64,000 nt of DNA from the NCBI GenBank assembly GCA_910584725.1, contig CAJUBE010000005.1, positions 1 to 64,000 on the forward strand. The letters run 5' to 3'. The stretch comes from an uncultured Lachnospiraceae bacterium. GTDB lineage: Bacteria > Bacillota > Clostridia > Lachnospirales > Lachnospiraceae. Each line of letters starts with the position of its first letter. The first letter of the stretch is position 1. Below the pieces are notes generated by a model. That model was not told the origin of the DNA. It worked only from the letters and a program-made list of their open reading frames with translations, and searched no databases. Positions 16,004 to 25,508 of this stretch are shown here, piece by piece. A program made the position numbers and the translations under genes.

Positions 16004-16927
16004 ATGGCCGCAAAAAAGAAGGAAATTGAATTTCGCTATTATGAGATTCCACAGAACGAGCCGTGCATGGCGCTTCTCGGTGAGGCGTGGGTACGCCCTT
16101 ACGGCATGGATTCTCTTCACTTCCATAATTATATGGAAATCGGATACTGTTATGACGGCATCGGCGATATGGTGCTGGACGAGGAGATCATTCCTTACAA
16201 ACCGGACATGTTTACGGTGATTCCGAGAAATTTTCCGCACAATACGGCCAGCGACAGTTTTTCTCTGAGCAGCTGGGAGTATCTGTTTATAGATGTGGAG
16301 GCTTTTTTGAGGGAGGTCTACAGGGAAGATTCTCTCTATGCGGAGGATCTGGGCGCGATTATCAATAATAGGGCGTGGGCGGTGGATGCCGCGAGGTACC
16401 CGGAGACAGCGGAGCTGATCAAAAGTATTATGGATGAGATGCGCTATAAGAAGGAGTTTTACGCGGAGAGTGTGAAAGGGCTGCAGTTATCTCTGCTTAT
16501 GAATATTGCCCGCATGAATCAGGGAAAGCAGGTCAAGGTCAGGAAGCAGAGCCGGGGGGCCTCTCAGATTTCCTTTGCCCTGCATTATATTGGCGCGCAC
16601 TATGCGGAGGAGCTGACAATCGGAGATTTGGCGAGGGAGTGCCACATGTCGGAGACACATTTCCGCAGAGTGTTCCAGAAGATTATGAATATGACGCCTT
16701 CCGATTACCTGAATCTGGTGCGGGTGCAGATGGCCTGTGAATATATGAAGAAACACACGGACAGCATGGAACTGGTGGCGGAACGGTGTGGATTTCAGTC
16801 CGTGTCCACATTTAACAGGAATTTTAAAAAGGTGCTCGATATTACACCTTATCAGTGGAAGATTCATCCGGAAAATTACGAGACGAAGCTGCTTGATTAT
16901 AAGATTTCCGCGTATAAGGGGTGGTAA
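16004..16927 (+). CDS. AraC-family transcriptional regulator
   Basis: 307 aa. The N-terminal ~140 residues form a cupin-like sugar-sensing domain (SLHFHNYMEIGYCYDGIGDMVLDEE ... FTVIPRNFPHNT). The C-terminus has two helix-turn-helix units (ELTIGDLARECHMSETHFRRVFQK and DSMELVAERCGFQSVSTFNRNFKKVLDITPYQW). ATG 16004 starts just before the cupin. The downstream sugar transporter and GH2 genes have a promoter with a good -10 but poor -35, as expected when an activator is needed, so this protein is the likely regulator of that cluster. The inducer is inferred to be a galactoside. Confidence 0.85.
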   Translation: MAAKKKEIEFRYYEIPQNEPCMALLGEAWVRPYGMDSLHFHNYMEIGYCYDGIGDMVLDEEIIPYKPDMFTVIPRNFPHNTASDSFSLSSWEYLFIDVEAFLREVYREDSLYAEDLGAIINNRAWAVDAARYPETAELIKSIMDEMRYKKEFYAESVKGLQLSLLMNIARMNQGKQVKVRKQSRGASQISFALHYIGAHYAEELTIGDLARECHMSETHFRRVFQKIMNMTPSDYLNLVRVQMACEYMKKHTDSMELVAERCGFQSVSTFNRNFKKVLDITPYQWKIHPENYETKLLDYKISAYKGW

Positions 16928-16983
16928 ATTTTAGAGTGATAAGAAAGTTGTGTTTTTCAGTATGTAAGGCAAATTCAATAACG

Positions 16984-16993
16984 TAAACGTTTA
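16984..16993. promoter_or_regulatory. TAAACGTTTA palindrome
   Basis: A 10-bp perfect palindrome with the central CG typical of LacI-family and CcpA (cre-like) operators. It lies 80 bp upstream of the transporter -10 and before an intrinsic terminator. Function is speculative. Confidence 0.35.
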
Positions 16994-16996
16994 AGG

Positions 16997-17028
16997 TGCA
17001 AATTCGTGGTCGAATTTGCATGTTTTTT
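16997..17028 (+). terminator. Intrinsic terminator of the AraC-type gene
   Basis: A 10-bp perfect stem TGCAAATTCG / CGAATTTGCA with a TGGT loop, followed by TGTTTTTT. Confidence 0.85.
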
Positions 17029-17064
17029 GCCCTATAACGATAACAAACGATGCACGCACAGAGT

Positions 17065-17070
17065 TATAAT
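17065..17070 (+). promoter_or_regulatory. -10 element of the sugar transporter operon
   Basis: A perfect TATAAT 127 bp ahead of the binding-protein start. The expected -35 position reads AACAAA, so activator dependence is likely. Confidence 0.5.
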
Positions 17071-17196
17071 GCATATACAATCAGTCAAAAAAGGCGTAAA
17101 GGATGTACAAATTGCCGAAACGTTTTTTGAGATTGATGAAAAGTAAAATGTGCAGTACACAACCTGCACAAAAAGAATGGATGGGAGGAAATGAAA

Positions 17197-18582
17197 ATGA
17201 AAAGAAAGATTTTAGCAGCTTTACTGGCATCCACCATGGTTCTTTCACTGGTTGGATGCGGCGGTGGTTCTGCTGAGACGCCTGCGGCTCCCGCAGCGGA
17301 CAGCGGTGCGGCGACAGAGGAAGCTCCGGCAGCGGAGGAGGCTCCTGCTGCAGATGCGGAAGCTCCCGCGGCAGACGCGGCAGCAGGCGGCGAAGAGACC
17401 TTGACCGTATGGTGCTGGGATCCTGCCTTCAACTTAAACGCTATGTACGAGGCTGAGAAGGTTTACCAGAAAGACCACCCGAATTTCAAGCTGAATGTTG
17501 TTGAGACTCCTTGGGATGATATTCAGACCAAGGTTACCACGGCGGCTACTTCCGGCGATCTGAGCACTCTGCCCGACATCTTCTTGATGCAGGATAACGC
17601 GTTCCAGAAGAACGTACTTGCATTCCCGGATGTATGTATGGATCTGACCAACAGCGGCATTGACTATTCTCAGTTTGCAGCAGGTAAGACGGCTTACTCC
17701 GTAATCGATGGCAAGAACTACGGCGTACCTTTTGATAACGGTGCAGTTGTTGCCTGCTATCGTACAGACCTTCTGGAACAGGCTGGTTTGACCATCGATG
17801 ATTTCACGGACATTACCTTTGACCAGTATCTTGAGAATGGTAAGAAGGTTCTGGAAGCGACAGGCAAGCCCCTCATCTCCATGCAGGCAGGCGAGTGTGA
17901 TCTGATTATGATGATGCTTCAGTCCGCAGGCGCTTCCCTTTTCAACGAGGATGGCACAGCGAACATCGTGAACAACGAGACATTGAAGATCGTTATGGAG
18001 ACTTACAAGTCTCTCAAAGACGCTGGCGTGCTTACCGAGGTTAACAGCTGGGATGAGTATGTAGGCGATTTCGTAAGCGGTAACGTAGCAGGTACGATCA
18101 ACGGCTGCTGGATCATGGCTTCCATCCAGACCGCAGAAGACCAGAAGGGCAACTGGGCGATCACCAATATGCCCAGCCTGGTAGGTGCGTCCGGTGCGAC
18201 CAACTACTCCAACAACGGCGGTTCTTCTTGGGCAGTAACCACGAAATGCGCAAACCCGGATCTGGCATGTGACTTCCTTGCAAGCACATTCGCAGGCAGC
18301 AACGAGCTGTATGACAACATCCTTCCCAGCGGCGCTCTGGCAACATGGGCACCCGCAGGTGATTCCAGCGCATACGGCGAGCCTAACGAGTTCTTCGGCG
18401 GCGATGCAGTTTCCGCTAAGATCGTGGACTTCGCAACCAAGGTTCCTACCAACATCACAGGCGCTTACTACTACGAGGCACGTAATGCGGTAGCAACAGC
18501 AATCACGAACTACATTAACGGTTCCGATCTCGACACAGAGCTCCAGACCGCCGAGCAGACTGTTAACTTCAACATGCAGTAA
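17197..18582 (+). CDS. Sugar ABC transporter, solute-binding lipoprotein (family 1)
   Basis: 461 aa extracellular lipoprotein that captures sugar for the two permeases downstream. The signal peptide ends in the lipobox LVGCGGG. A ~40-residue Ala/Pro/Glu linker tethers the fold, which begins at ETLTVWCWDPAFNLNAMYEAEKVYQ and ends in TAEQTVNFNMQ. ATG 17197 is chosen because GGGAGG lies 8 bases upstream; at ATG 17191 the spacing would be too short. Position next to a GH2 beta-galactosidase suggests a beta-galactoside ligand. The long structured gap after the gene suggests it is expressed above the permeases. Confidence 0.9.
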   Translation: MKRKILAALLASTMVLSLVGCGGGSAETPAAPAADSGAATEEAPAAEEAPAADAEAPAADAAAGGEETLTVWCWDPAFNLNAMYEAEKVYQKDHPNFKLNVVETPWDDIQTKVTTAATSGDLSTLPDIFLMQDNAFQKNVLAFPDVCMDLTNSGIDYSQFAAGKTAYSVIDGKNYGVPFDNGAVVACYRTDLLEQAGLTIDDFTDITFDQYLENGKKVLEATGKPLISMQAGECDLIMMMLQSAGASLFNEDGTANIVNNETLKIVMETYKSLKDAGVLTEVNSWDEYVGDFVSGNVAGTINGCWIMASIQTAEDQKGNWAITNMPSLVGASGATNYSNNGGSSWAVTTKCANPDLACDFLASTFAGSNELYDNILPSGALATWAPAGDSSAYGEPNEFFGGDAVSAKIVDFATKVPTNITGAYYYEARNAVATAITNYINGSDLDTELQTAEQTVNFNMQ

Positions 18583-18589
18583 GCAATGA

Positions 18590-18715
18590 GTCGTGCAGAT
18601 TTTGACGAAACAGACGACGAAAGCTTGCTTTCAGGCGGCTGTTTCGGCATAAATCTATAGGGCGAATGCCCGTGAGCCGACGAAGCTGCGAAGCAGATTT
18701 GGCGGCTGGCACGAC
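18590..18715 (+). repeat. Class E structured element, copy 1
   Basis: A multi-branched fold closed by GTCGTGC (18590-18596) / GCACGAC (18709-18715). Inner stems: AGATTT / AAATCT, CGAAACAG / CTGTTTCG, GAAAGC / GCTTTC, GGGC / GCCC, AGCCG / CGGCT and CTGC / GCAG, all perfect. The 3' half (18653-18720) is repeated at 18764-18833 with compensatory changes in two stems. It starts 7 bp after the binding-protein stop. Confidence 0.75.
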
Positions 18716-18726
18716 GGAGTAAAGTG

Positions 18727-18824
18727 GTGCCAAGCTTGCTTTCGTAAGGATTAGCTGACAGGTATCTATAGGGCGACAGCCCGACATCCGACGAAGCCGC
18801 GAAGCGGGTTTGGCGGATGGGCAC
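18727..18824 (+). repeat. Class E structured element, copy 2
   Basis: Closed by GTGCC / GGCAC. Relative to copy 1, stem AGCCG/CGGCT becomes ATCCG/CGGAT and stem CTGC/GCAG becomes CCGC/GCGG, so pairing is kept while sequence changes. Both copies end in CACGACGGAGTA. Confidence 0.7.
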
Positions 18825-18856
18825 GACGGAGTATATTATATAAGTAACACCTAAAC

Positions 18857-18892
18857 AGGGGAATGGTTTTCTGTAAGCTGTTCCCCTTTTTT
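18857..18892 (+). terminator. Intra-operon terminator between binding protein and permeases
   Basis: Stem AGGGGAA / TTCCCCT with a 17-nt loop, followed by TTTTTT. Read-through would set the permease level below that of the binding protein. Confidence 0.7.
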
Positions 18893-18921
18893 ACTCCAAC
18901 GATAGAGAAGGAGGGGTTTTT

Positions 18922-19812
18922 TTGAGCAAGCCGAAAAAAATGACGCTTAGCAAAAAACAGAATCTGATGGGGTGGGTATTTCTTGCTCCCGGCGCTGCTT
19001 TGATTTTCATTATGAGTTTCGTGCCGATGTTTCGGGCATTGATCTTATCGTTTAAGTCGGGCGTTGGCGCGAATATGAAGTGGAGCGGCATCTCCAATTA
19101 CGTTCGAATGTTTCAGGATACGGTGTTTGTCCAATCCATTAAAAATACATTTTTCTACCTGCTTATTCAGGTGCCGGTGATGTTGATTTTTGCGCTGATT
19201 CTGGCGTCCATACTGAATAACAAGGATTTGAGATTTAAGGGGCTTTTTCGGACGATGATTTTTCTGCCTTGCGCAACCTCATTGGTAGCGTACGCAATCA
19301 TCTTTCGTTCCCTGTTTGCCAACAACGGTTTGGTGAATTTGGCTTTGGTGAATCTGGGTATTTTGGATCAGCCTTACGCGTTCCTAACGCATACGACGAG
19401 TGCGCGTATCGTTATCATCATCGCCTTACTCTGGCGGTGGACGGGATACAATATGGTGTTCTATCTGTCAGGGCTGCAGAACATTGAGTACTCCGTATAT
19501 GAGGCAGCCAAAATTGACGGCGCGTCTGCGGTACAGTCTTTCTTTAAGATTACGGTGCCGCTCTTAAAGCCCACGATCCTGTTGACGGCGATCATGTCCA
19601 CCAACGGAACGTTACAGCTCTTTGACGAGTCAGTCAACCTGACAAACGGTGGTCCGGCGAATACGTCGATCACCATGTCGCATTACATATACGACATGTC
19701 CTTTAAGTATGTGCCTAACTTCGGTTATGCGGCGGCGATGTCCTTCTTAATTTTGGTTCTGGTTGCCGTTCTGGCATTCCTGCAGATGAAAGTAGGTGAT
19801 AAGCGTGATTAA
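18922..19812 (+). CDS. Sugar ABC transporter permease, MalF/UgpA type
   Basis: 296 aa inner-membrane permease with six predicted helices. The ATPase-docking EAA loop reads YEAAKIDGASAVQSFFKITVPLLKP (near residue 195-220), and NLTNGGPANTS is a family signature. The start is TTG 18922, preceded by a strong AAGGAGGGG. The gene overlaps the next permease by 8 bp, so the two are co-translated. No ATPase gene is present in the cluster; such transporters in Firmicutes commonly share one MsmX-like ATPase encoded elsewhere. Confidence 0.9.
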   Translation: MSKPKKMTLSKKQNLMGWVFLAPGAALIFIMSFVPMFRALILSFKSGVGANMKWSGISNYVRMFQDTVFVQSIKNTFFYLLIQVPVMLIFALILASILNNKDLRFKGLFRTMIFLPCATSLVAYAIIFRSLFANNGLVNLALVNLGILDQPYAFLTHTTSARIVIIIALLWRWTGYNMVFYLSGLQNIEYSVYEAAKIDGASAVQSFFKITVPLLKPTILLTAIMSTNGTLQLFDESVNLTNGGPANTSITMSHYIYDMSFKYVPNFGYAAAMSFLILVLVAVLAFLQMKVGDKRD

Positions 19813-20611
19813 ATTGAGAAAATTCGGTATGTATCTGTTTTTGTGTATCGTATCCTTTATCTCGGTGTTCCCGCTGTACTGGATGGTAAGCGCGGCGACG
19901 AATAAGAGCGCTGATGTCATCTCCGGGCGGTTGATTCCGGGCGGCTACTTTTTGGAGAATTGGAAAAATCTGATGGCGGCCCAGAATATTGGGAGAGCTT
20001 TTGGAAATTCTTTTAAGTATGCGTTGATTCTGACGTTTGTGTCACTTTTGGTCAGTTCTCTGGCGGGTTATGGATTTGAGATTTTCCATGATAAGGGCAA
20101 GGATTTGCTGATGAGCATTATTCTGCTGGCAATGATGGTGCCGTTTGTGGCGACCATGATTCCGCTGTTCCAGATGTTCTCGAAAGCGGGCTGGTTAAAC
20201 ACGACGATCGGATTTATTCTGCCGACGATCTCCACGCCGTTTTTGATTATGATGTTCAGGCAGAGCGCGAGATCATTTCCGCATGATATCATGGAGGCGG
20301 CGAGAATTGACGGTCTGTCCGAGATACGCATTTTCTTCCAGATGTTTATTCCGACTATGAGATCGACCTACGCGGCGGCTATGACAATTACTTTTATGAA
20401 CGCGTGGAACAGTTACCTCTGGCCGAAAGTAATTATGACGGATGCAAACAGTCAAACAATGCCCATGGTGGTGGCGAACCTGACCGAAGGTTATGTGACG
20501 GATTACGGTATGCTGATGCTTGCCGTGCTGATCTGTACCCTGCCCACCGCAGTCGTATTCTTCTGCTTACAGAATGCATTCGCGGAAGGTATTACGGGCG
20601 CAGTCAAGTGA
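19805..20611 (+). CDS. Sugar ABC transporter permease, MalG/UgpE type
   Basis: 268 aa, second permease, six helices. EAA loop: MEAARIDGLSEIRIFFQMFIPTMRS. GTG 19805 is preferred over GTG 19796 because AGGTG lies six bases upstream. It completes the membrane part of the importer with the preceding gene. A hairpin terminator follows, then the GH2 gene. Confidence 0.9.
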   Translation: MIKLRKFGMYLFLCIVSFISVFPLYWMVSAATNKSADVISGRLIPGGYFLENWKNLMAAQNIGRAFGNSFKYALILTFVSLLVSSLAGYGFEIFHDKGKDLLMSIILLAMMVPFVATMIPLFQMFSKAGWLNTTIGFILPTISTPFLIMMFRQSARSFPHDIMEAARIDGLSEIRIFFQMFIPTMRSTYAAAMTITFMNAWNSYLWPKVIMTDANSQTMPMVVANLTEGYVTDYGMLMLAVLICTLPTAVVFFCLQNAFAEGITGAVK

Positions 20612-20677
20612 CGTTAGCATTGAGCCGTGCGGATACATGGCAAGTAAGCTGGAGAAACAACGTAATTTTCTGACAAT

Positions 20678-20721
20678 AAGGTGTCAAAAACATCTGGGTA
20701 TTTGGGTGCTTTTGGCACCTT
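20678..20721 (+). terminator. Hairpin between permease and GH2 gene
   Basis: A 12-bp stem AAGGTGTCAAAA / TTTTGGCACCTT with one G-T pair and a 20-nt loop; only a short pyrimidine run follows. It may be a partial terminator. Confidence 0.55.
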
Positions 20722-20834
20722 TCTTCTAAAATGATCAGGACGCCGTACCATTATGAATGCGAACGGACACCCGGTTTTTGGAGTAAGTCTTTTGAAATAT
20801 GATAATAATGCAGAACAAGGAGGGCAGTTACAGA

Positions 20835-23800
20835 ATGACAAAATCTGATTACAATAAAATAAAAGATCCCCAATTTTTCAAGGAGAATGTGCTTCCCGCA
20901 CATGCCGCGTTAAATCTGTATGCGGATGAAAAGGAAGCCGCACGGGGGAAAAGCAGCCTGAAACAGTCGTTAGACGGCGTCTGGAAATTCTCATACGCGG
21001 TAAACATAGACTCCGCGGTGAAAGGGTTTGAGCAGGAAAGTTATGACTGCAGGCCGTGGGCCGATATCCGGGTGCCGGCGCATATTCAGATGGAGGGGTA
21101 CGACATTCCGCAGTATGTAAATACACAATACCCGTGGGATGGCAGGGAAGAACTTGTGCCGGGAGAGATCCCGGAGCGATTCAATCCCGTGGCGAGTTAC
21201 GTGAAGTATTTTGAAGTCCCGGCACATATGCGCGGAAAGGAAATACGCATTGTGTTTGAGGGCGTGGAGAGCGGGATGGCGCTCTGGTGCAACGGCGTTT
21301 ACGTGGGCTACAGCGAGGACAGCTTTACCCCCTCCGAATTTAATCTTTCGCCTTATCTGAAAGACGGGGTAAACAAACTGGCGGTACAGGTTTACAAATG
21401 GACTTCTTCGAGCTGGTGCGAGGATCAGGATTTTTACCGTTTTTCCGGCATCTATAGAAGCGTGTATCTGTACGCGGTTCCCGCCGCGCATGTGGAAGAT
21501 GTGACGGTGAAGACCCTGTTTGAAGGGGAGGGCTTTGACCGGGCGAAGCTTTCCGTATGCTGTAAGGTAAAAGGAAAAGGTGTTTACAGATTCTGCTTAA
21601 AGGACGGCGGAGAGACGCTGTTTGAAAAGGAGCAGAAAGCGGAAGCGGACGGCGAATTTGCTTTTGAGGAAACGGTTGAGAAGCCCGGACTCTGGAGCGC
21701 GGAGAATCCTTACTTATACCAGCTGGAAATCAGATGCTGCGGGGGAAACGGTGAGATGGTGGAATATATCTCGCAGGCAGTCGGTTTCCGCAAATTTGAG
21801 ATGAAGGACAACCGTATGCTGTTAAATGGGAAACGGATTGTATTTAAAGGCACGAACCGTCACGATTTCAGTTCCATATCGGGCAGACATGTCTCCTATG
21901 AGGAACTGGTAAAAGACATTGTGACCATGAAACGGAACAATATCAACGCGATCCGCACTTCCCACTATCCCGATGACGAACGGCTCTATGAACTTTGCGA
22001 CCGCTATGGGCTGTATCTGATCGCGGAGAGCAATCTGGAATCCCACGGCACATGGGATGCGTATCTGAAAGGGAAAAAAGACATGTCCTTCGTGGTGCCG
22101 GACGATAAGGCGGAGTGGAAGGAAATGATGTACGACCGCATCCGCTCCTGCTACCACCGGGACAAAAACCATCCGGCGGTGCTGATCTGGTCGGTGGGAA
22201 ACGAGTCCTTCGGCGGGGAGACGATCTACGAGATGTCGGAGCTTTTCCGCAAGCTGGACGATACGAGACTGGTGCACTACGAAGGTGTGTTCAACGACAG
22301 GCGCTACAACGATTCCTCCGATATGGAAAGCCGCATGTACGCGAAGGTGGCGGATATCGAGGAGTATTTGGCAAACGGCGACGGCAAACCTTTTATCTGC
22401 TGTGAGTACACCCACGCCATGGGCAATTCCTGCGGCGCGATGCACAAGTACACGGAGCTGGCGGACAAAGAAAATTCCGCTTATCAGGGCGGTTTTATCT
22501 GGGATTACATCGACCAGAGCATTTATAAAAAGGATCGCTACGGGAAATGGTTCCAGGCTTTTGGCGGCGACTTCGGGGAGCGGCCTACGGATTATAATTT
22601 CAGCGGCAACGGCATCGCTTACGGCGGGGAGCGGGAAGCGTCTCCCAAGATGCAGGCGGTGAAATTTAATTATCAGAATATTGCGGTTACGGTGGAGAAG
22701 GACGGCTTCGAGGTGTGGAACAAGAACCTCTTCGTATCAACGGATCTATTCCGATGTGCGGCGGAGCTTCTGCGGGACGGCATATGCATCGAATGCAGGG
22801 AGCTTACGGATATCGCCGTGGAGCCGGAGAGCAGACGGAATTTCCCTGCGCCTTTTGCTTTGCCGGAGGATGCGGGCGAGTATGCGGTGACCATATCCTT
22901 CCTTTTGAGAGAGGATACACTGTGGGCGAAGGCCGGGCATGAAGTGGCTTTCGGGCAGGCGGTGATCGGAAAGGTGGATGCGCCCGCGGAGGAAAAGAAA
23001 AAACCGTTCACTGTGATATGGGGTAATGACAATGTCGGCATTCGGGGCGAGAGCTTTGACATACTGTTTGCGGAGCCGGCAGGCGCGTCGTCGGCCTTTG
23101 GTCTGGTGTCCTACCGCTATGCGGGGAAAGAGCTGATCGAGACGGTTCCCAGACCGAATTTCTGGCGGGCACCCACGGATAACGACGATGGCAACAACAT
23201 GACGGCCAGACAGGGACAGTGGAAGCTGGCGAGTCTTTATGCTTCCGGCAAAGGGATGGGCCGTAAACTGGACGTGCCGGGATGCGCATATGAGAATCCC
23301 ATTGTCCGCGAGGAGGAGGATCATGTCAGTGTGACCTACCTCTATAATCTGCGGACGACACCGGAGGCTTCCTGCCGGTTAAATTATAAGGTGTACGGCG
23401 ACGGCAGCGTGCAGACTACCCTTACTTATGACCCGGTGGAAGGACTTTCGGATATGCCGGAGTTCGGCGTGCTGTTCAAGCTGAACGCGGATTATGACCG
23501 CCTGGAATGGTATGGCAACGGCCCGGAGGAGACTTACGCTGACAGAGATCAGGGTGCGAAACTTGGCGTATACCGCAACCGTGTGGCGGACAATATGGCG
23601 GCTTACCTCGTACCGCAGGAATGCGGCAATAAGACAAAAGTGCGCTGGGCGAAGGTGACTGACATGCGGGGGCGCGGTATGCTCTTTAGCGGGGAAGATT
23701 TAAGTTTCTCGGCATTGCCCTACACGCCCCATGAGATTGAAAACGCGAGACATCCCTACGAGCTGCCGCCTGTGCATTACACGGTGGTGCGCGTGGCCAA

Positions 23801-23912
23801 GGGGCAGATGGGCGTCGGCGGCGACGACAGCTGGGGCGCGCCGGTGCACCCGGAGTACCATCTGGACGTGAGCGGGAAGATGGAGTTTAGCTTTACGTTC
23901 CGGGGGATTTGA
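20835..23912 (+). CDS. lacZ: Beta-galactosidase, glycoside hydrolase family 2 (LacZ type)
   Basis: 1025 aa, close to the ~1020 aa of E. coli LacZ, with no signal peptide, so cytoplasmic. Domains in order: sugar-binding jelly roll, immunoglobulin-like domain, TIM barrel (GTNRHDFSSISGRHVSYEELVKDI, RTSHYPDDERLYELCDRYGLYLIAE), and the C-terminal small-chain domain (VSYRYAGKELIETVPRPNFWRAPTDND ... WYGNGPEETYADRDQGAKLG). Acid/base Glu457 lies in WSVGNES and nucleophile Glu524 in CEYTHAMGNS. ATG 20835 follows AAGGAGGGC. It hydrolyses terminal beta-galactosides taken up by the upstream transporter. Confidence 0.93.
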   Translation: MTKSDYNKIKDPQFFKENVLPAHAALNLYADEKEAARGKSSLKQSLDGVWKFSYAVNIDSAVKGFEQESYDCRPWADIRVPAHIQMEGYDIPQYVNTQYPWDGREELVPGEIPERFNPVASYVKYFEVPAHMRGKEIRIVFEGVESGMALWCNGVYVGYSEDSFTPSEFNLSPYLKDGVNKLAVQVYKWTSSSWCEDQDFYRFSGIYRSVYLYAVPAAHVEDVTVKTLFEGEGFDRAKLSVCCKVKGKGVYRFCLKDGGETLFEKEQKAEADGEFAFEETVEKPGLWSAENPYLYQLEIRCCGGNGEMVEYISQAVGFRKFEMKDNRMLLNGKRIVFKGTNRHDFSSISGRHVSYEELVKDIVTMKRNNINAIRTSHYPDDERLYELCDRYGLYLIAESNLESHGTWDAYLKGKKDMSFVVPDDKAEWKEMMYDRIRSCYHRDKNHPAVLIWSVGNESFGGETIYEMSELFRKLDDTRLVHYEGVFNDRRYNDSSDMESRMYAKVADIEEYLANGDGKPFICCEYTHAMGNSCGAMHKYTELADKENSAYQGGFIWDYIDQSIYKKDRYGKWFQAFGGDFGERPTDYNFSGNGIAYGGEREASPKMQAVKFNYQNIAVTVEKDGFEVWNKNLFVSTDLFRCAAELLRDGICIECRELTDIAVEPESRRNFPAPFALPEDAGEYAVTISFLLREDTLWAKAGHEVAFGQAVIGKVDAPAEEKKKPFTVIWGNDNVGIRGESFDILFAEPAGASSAFGLVSYRYAGKELIETVPRPNFWRAPTDNDDGNNMTARQGQWKLASLYASGKGMGRKLDVPGCAYENPIVREEEDHVSVTYLYNLRTTPEASCRLNYKVYGDGSVQTTLTYDPVEGLSDMPEFGVLFKLNADYDRLEWYGNGPEETYADRDQGAKLGVYRNRVADNMAAYLVPQECGNKTKVRWAKVTDMRGRGMLFSGEDLSFSALPYTPHEIENARHPYELPPVHYTVVRVAKGQMGVGGDDSWGAPVHPEYHLDVSGKMEFSFTFRGI

Positions 23913-23950
23913 AATAAGCCGGGCAGAATAAATAGTTGTGCATAGCCGGA

Positions 23951-23986
23951 AGAGGCATTGGTGTTTGGACCAGTGCCTCTTTCTTT
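23951..23986 (+). terminator. Intrinsic terminator of the lacZ gene
   Basis: A 12-bp stem AGAGGCATTGGT / ACCAGTGCCTCT (one G-T pair) followed by TTCTTTTACTTTTT. Confidence 0.85.
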
Positions 23987-24092
23987 TACTTTTTACAGGA
24001 TGAATCAGTGAAATTTTGTTTAGAATATGATATAAAAGAAAGAGAAGAGAACAGTACAAAAATTCGGGCGGGCGCCCGGGACGGAGGTAAGA

Positions 24093-25508
24093 ATGCGCAA
24101 AACAAAGATTGTATGTACCCTTGGACCATCCACAGACAACGAGGAAGTGCTGCGGCAGATGATGCTGGAGGGCATGAACGTTGCCAGGTGCAACTTTTCC
24201 CACGGTGTCCACGAGGATCACAAGAGAAGAATGGACGTGGTGAAAAAACTCCGCAAGGAGGTGGGCAGGCCGGTGGCTATCCTGCTTGACACCAAAGGCC
24301 CGGAGGTTCGCGTGAAGAATTTTAAGGATGGAAAAGTTGTGTTGGAGGAAGGGCAGCTTTTCACCCTGACGGCCGACGAGGTGGAGGGCACGAAGGATAT
24401 TGTGAGCGTAACTTACAACAGGCTCTATGAGGATCTGGAAGAGGGAATGCGGGTGCTCATCGACGACGGTCTGATTGAGATGAGAGTGGAGAAGGTGGAC
24501 AAAAGCAATATTGTCTGCCGCGTGATAAACGGCGGCACGGTCTCCAATCACAAGGGCGTCAACGTGCCGGACGTGGATCTGTCCATGCCTTATATCAGCG
24601 AGAAGGACAGGGAGGACATTCTTTTCGGCATTGAGCAGGACGTGGATTTTATTGCGGCCTCCTTTGTGCAGAAAAAGGAAGATATTTTGCAGCTTCGAAA
24701 GCTTCTTGAAAAAAACGGCGGCGAGGATATCAAAATTATTTCCAAGATAGAGAACGCACAGGGTGTGGCAAACATTGATGACATTCTGGCGGTGTCCGAC
24801 GGCATTATGGTGGCCAGAGGGGACATGGGCGTGGAGATTCCCTATGAGGATGTGCCGGTGATCCAGAAAGAGATCATCAAGAAGGTGTACCGGGCCGGAA
24901 AGCAGGTGATCACCGCCACGCAGATGTTAGAGTCCATGATTAAGAATCCGAGACCGACCCGGGCGGAGACCACAGACGTTGCCAACGCGGTTTACGACGG
25001 CACAAGCGCGATCATGCTCTCCGGGGAGACGGCGGCGGGTTCCTATCCGGTGGAAGCGGTGAAAACAATGGTCAAAATCGCGGAGCGCACGGAACAGGAC
25101 GTGGATTACCGCAAGCGGTTTTTCCTGCTGGAGCGGGAGGCCAATCCCGATGTGACGGACGCGATCTGCCATGCAACCTGCACGACGGCTCTTGACTTGA
25201 ATGCCAAGGCTATCGTGACGGTCACAAAATCGGGCAGATCCGCAAGGATGATTTCCCGCTACCGTCCCAAGAGCGATATCATAAGCTGTGCCACCACCGA
25301 GAAGGTGTGCAGACAGCTCTCCATGACGTGGGGTGTGACGCCGCTCTTGATTAAGGAGGAGAAGGACGCCTATGTGCTGTTTGACAAGGCGATCGCGGCG
25401 GCGGAGAAGAAAGGGCTTTTGGCGAAGGGTGATCTGACGGTTATCACCTCCGGGGTGCCCATCGGGATTTCCGGCACCACGAATATGATTAAGGTGCAGA
25501 ATGTATAG
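24093..25508 (+). CDS. pyk: Pyruvate kinase
   Basis: 471 aa glycolytic enzyme converting phosphoenolpyruvate and ADP to pyruvate and ATP. Hallmarks: TKIVCTLGPST at the N-terminus, LLDTKGPEVR, the KIENAQGVANIDDI block with catalytic Lys, MVARGDMGVEIP and TATQMLESMIKNPRPTRAETTDVANAV. The length matches the form without the extra C-terminal PEP-utilising domain found in Bacillus. ATG 24093 follows GGAGGTAAGA. The 3' end overlaps the convergent phosphoesterase by 20 bp. Confidence 0.95.
   Translation: MRKTKIVCTLGPSTDNEEVLRQMMLEGMNVARCNFSHGVHEDHKRRMDVVKKLRKEVGRPVAILLDTKGPEVRVKNFKDGKVVLEEGQLFTLTADEVEGTKDIVSVTYNRLYEDLEEGMRVLIDDGLIEMRVEKVDKSNIVCRVINGGTVSNHKGVNVPDVDLSMPYISEKDREDILFGIEQDVDFIAASFVQKKEDILQLRKLLEKNGGEDIKIISKIENAQGVANIDDILAVSDGIMVARGDMGVEIPYEDVPVIQKEIIKKVYRAGKQVITATQMLESMIKNPRPTRAETTDVANAVYDGTSAIMLSGETAAGSYPVEAVKTMVKIAERTEQDVDYRKRFFLLEREANPDVTDAICHATCTTALDLNAKAIVTVTKSGRSARMISRYRPKSDIISCATTEKVCRQLSMTWGVTPLLIKEEKDAYVLFDKAIAAAEKKGLLAKGDLTVITSGVPIGISGTTNMIKVQNV

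Noticed and set aside
16984..16993. TAAACGTTTA as a firm CcpA (cre) site for the lactose-type operon
   Set aside because: It matches the core symmetry but lies before an intrinsic terminator and far upstream of the -10, so it is listed only as a low-confidence palindrome.
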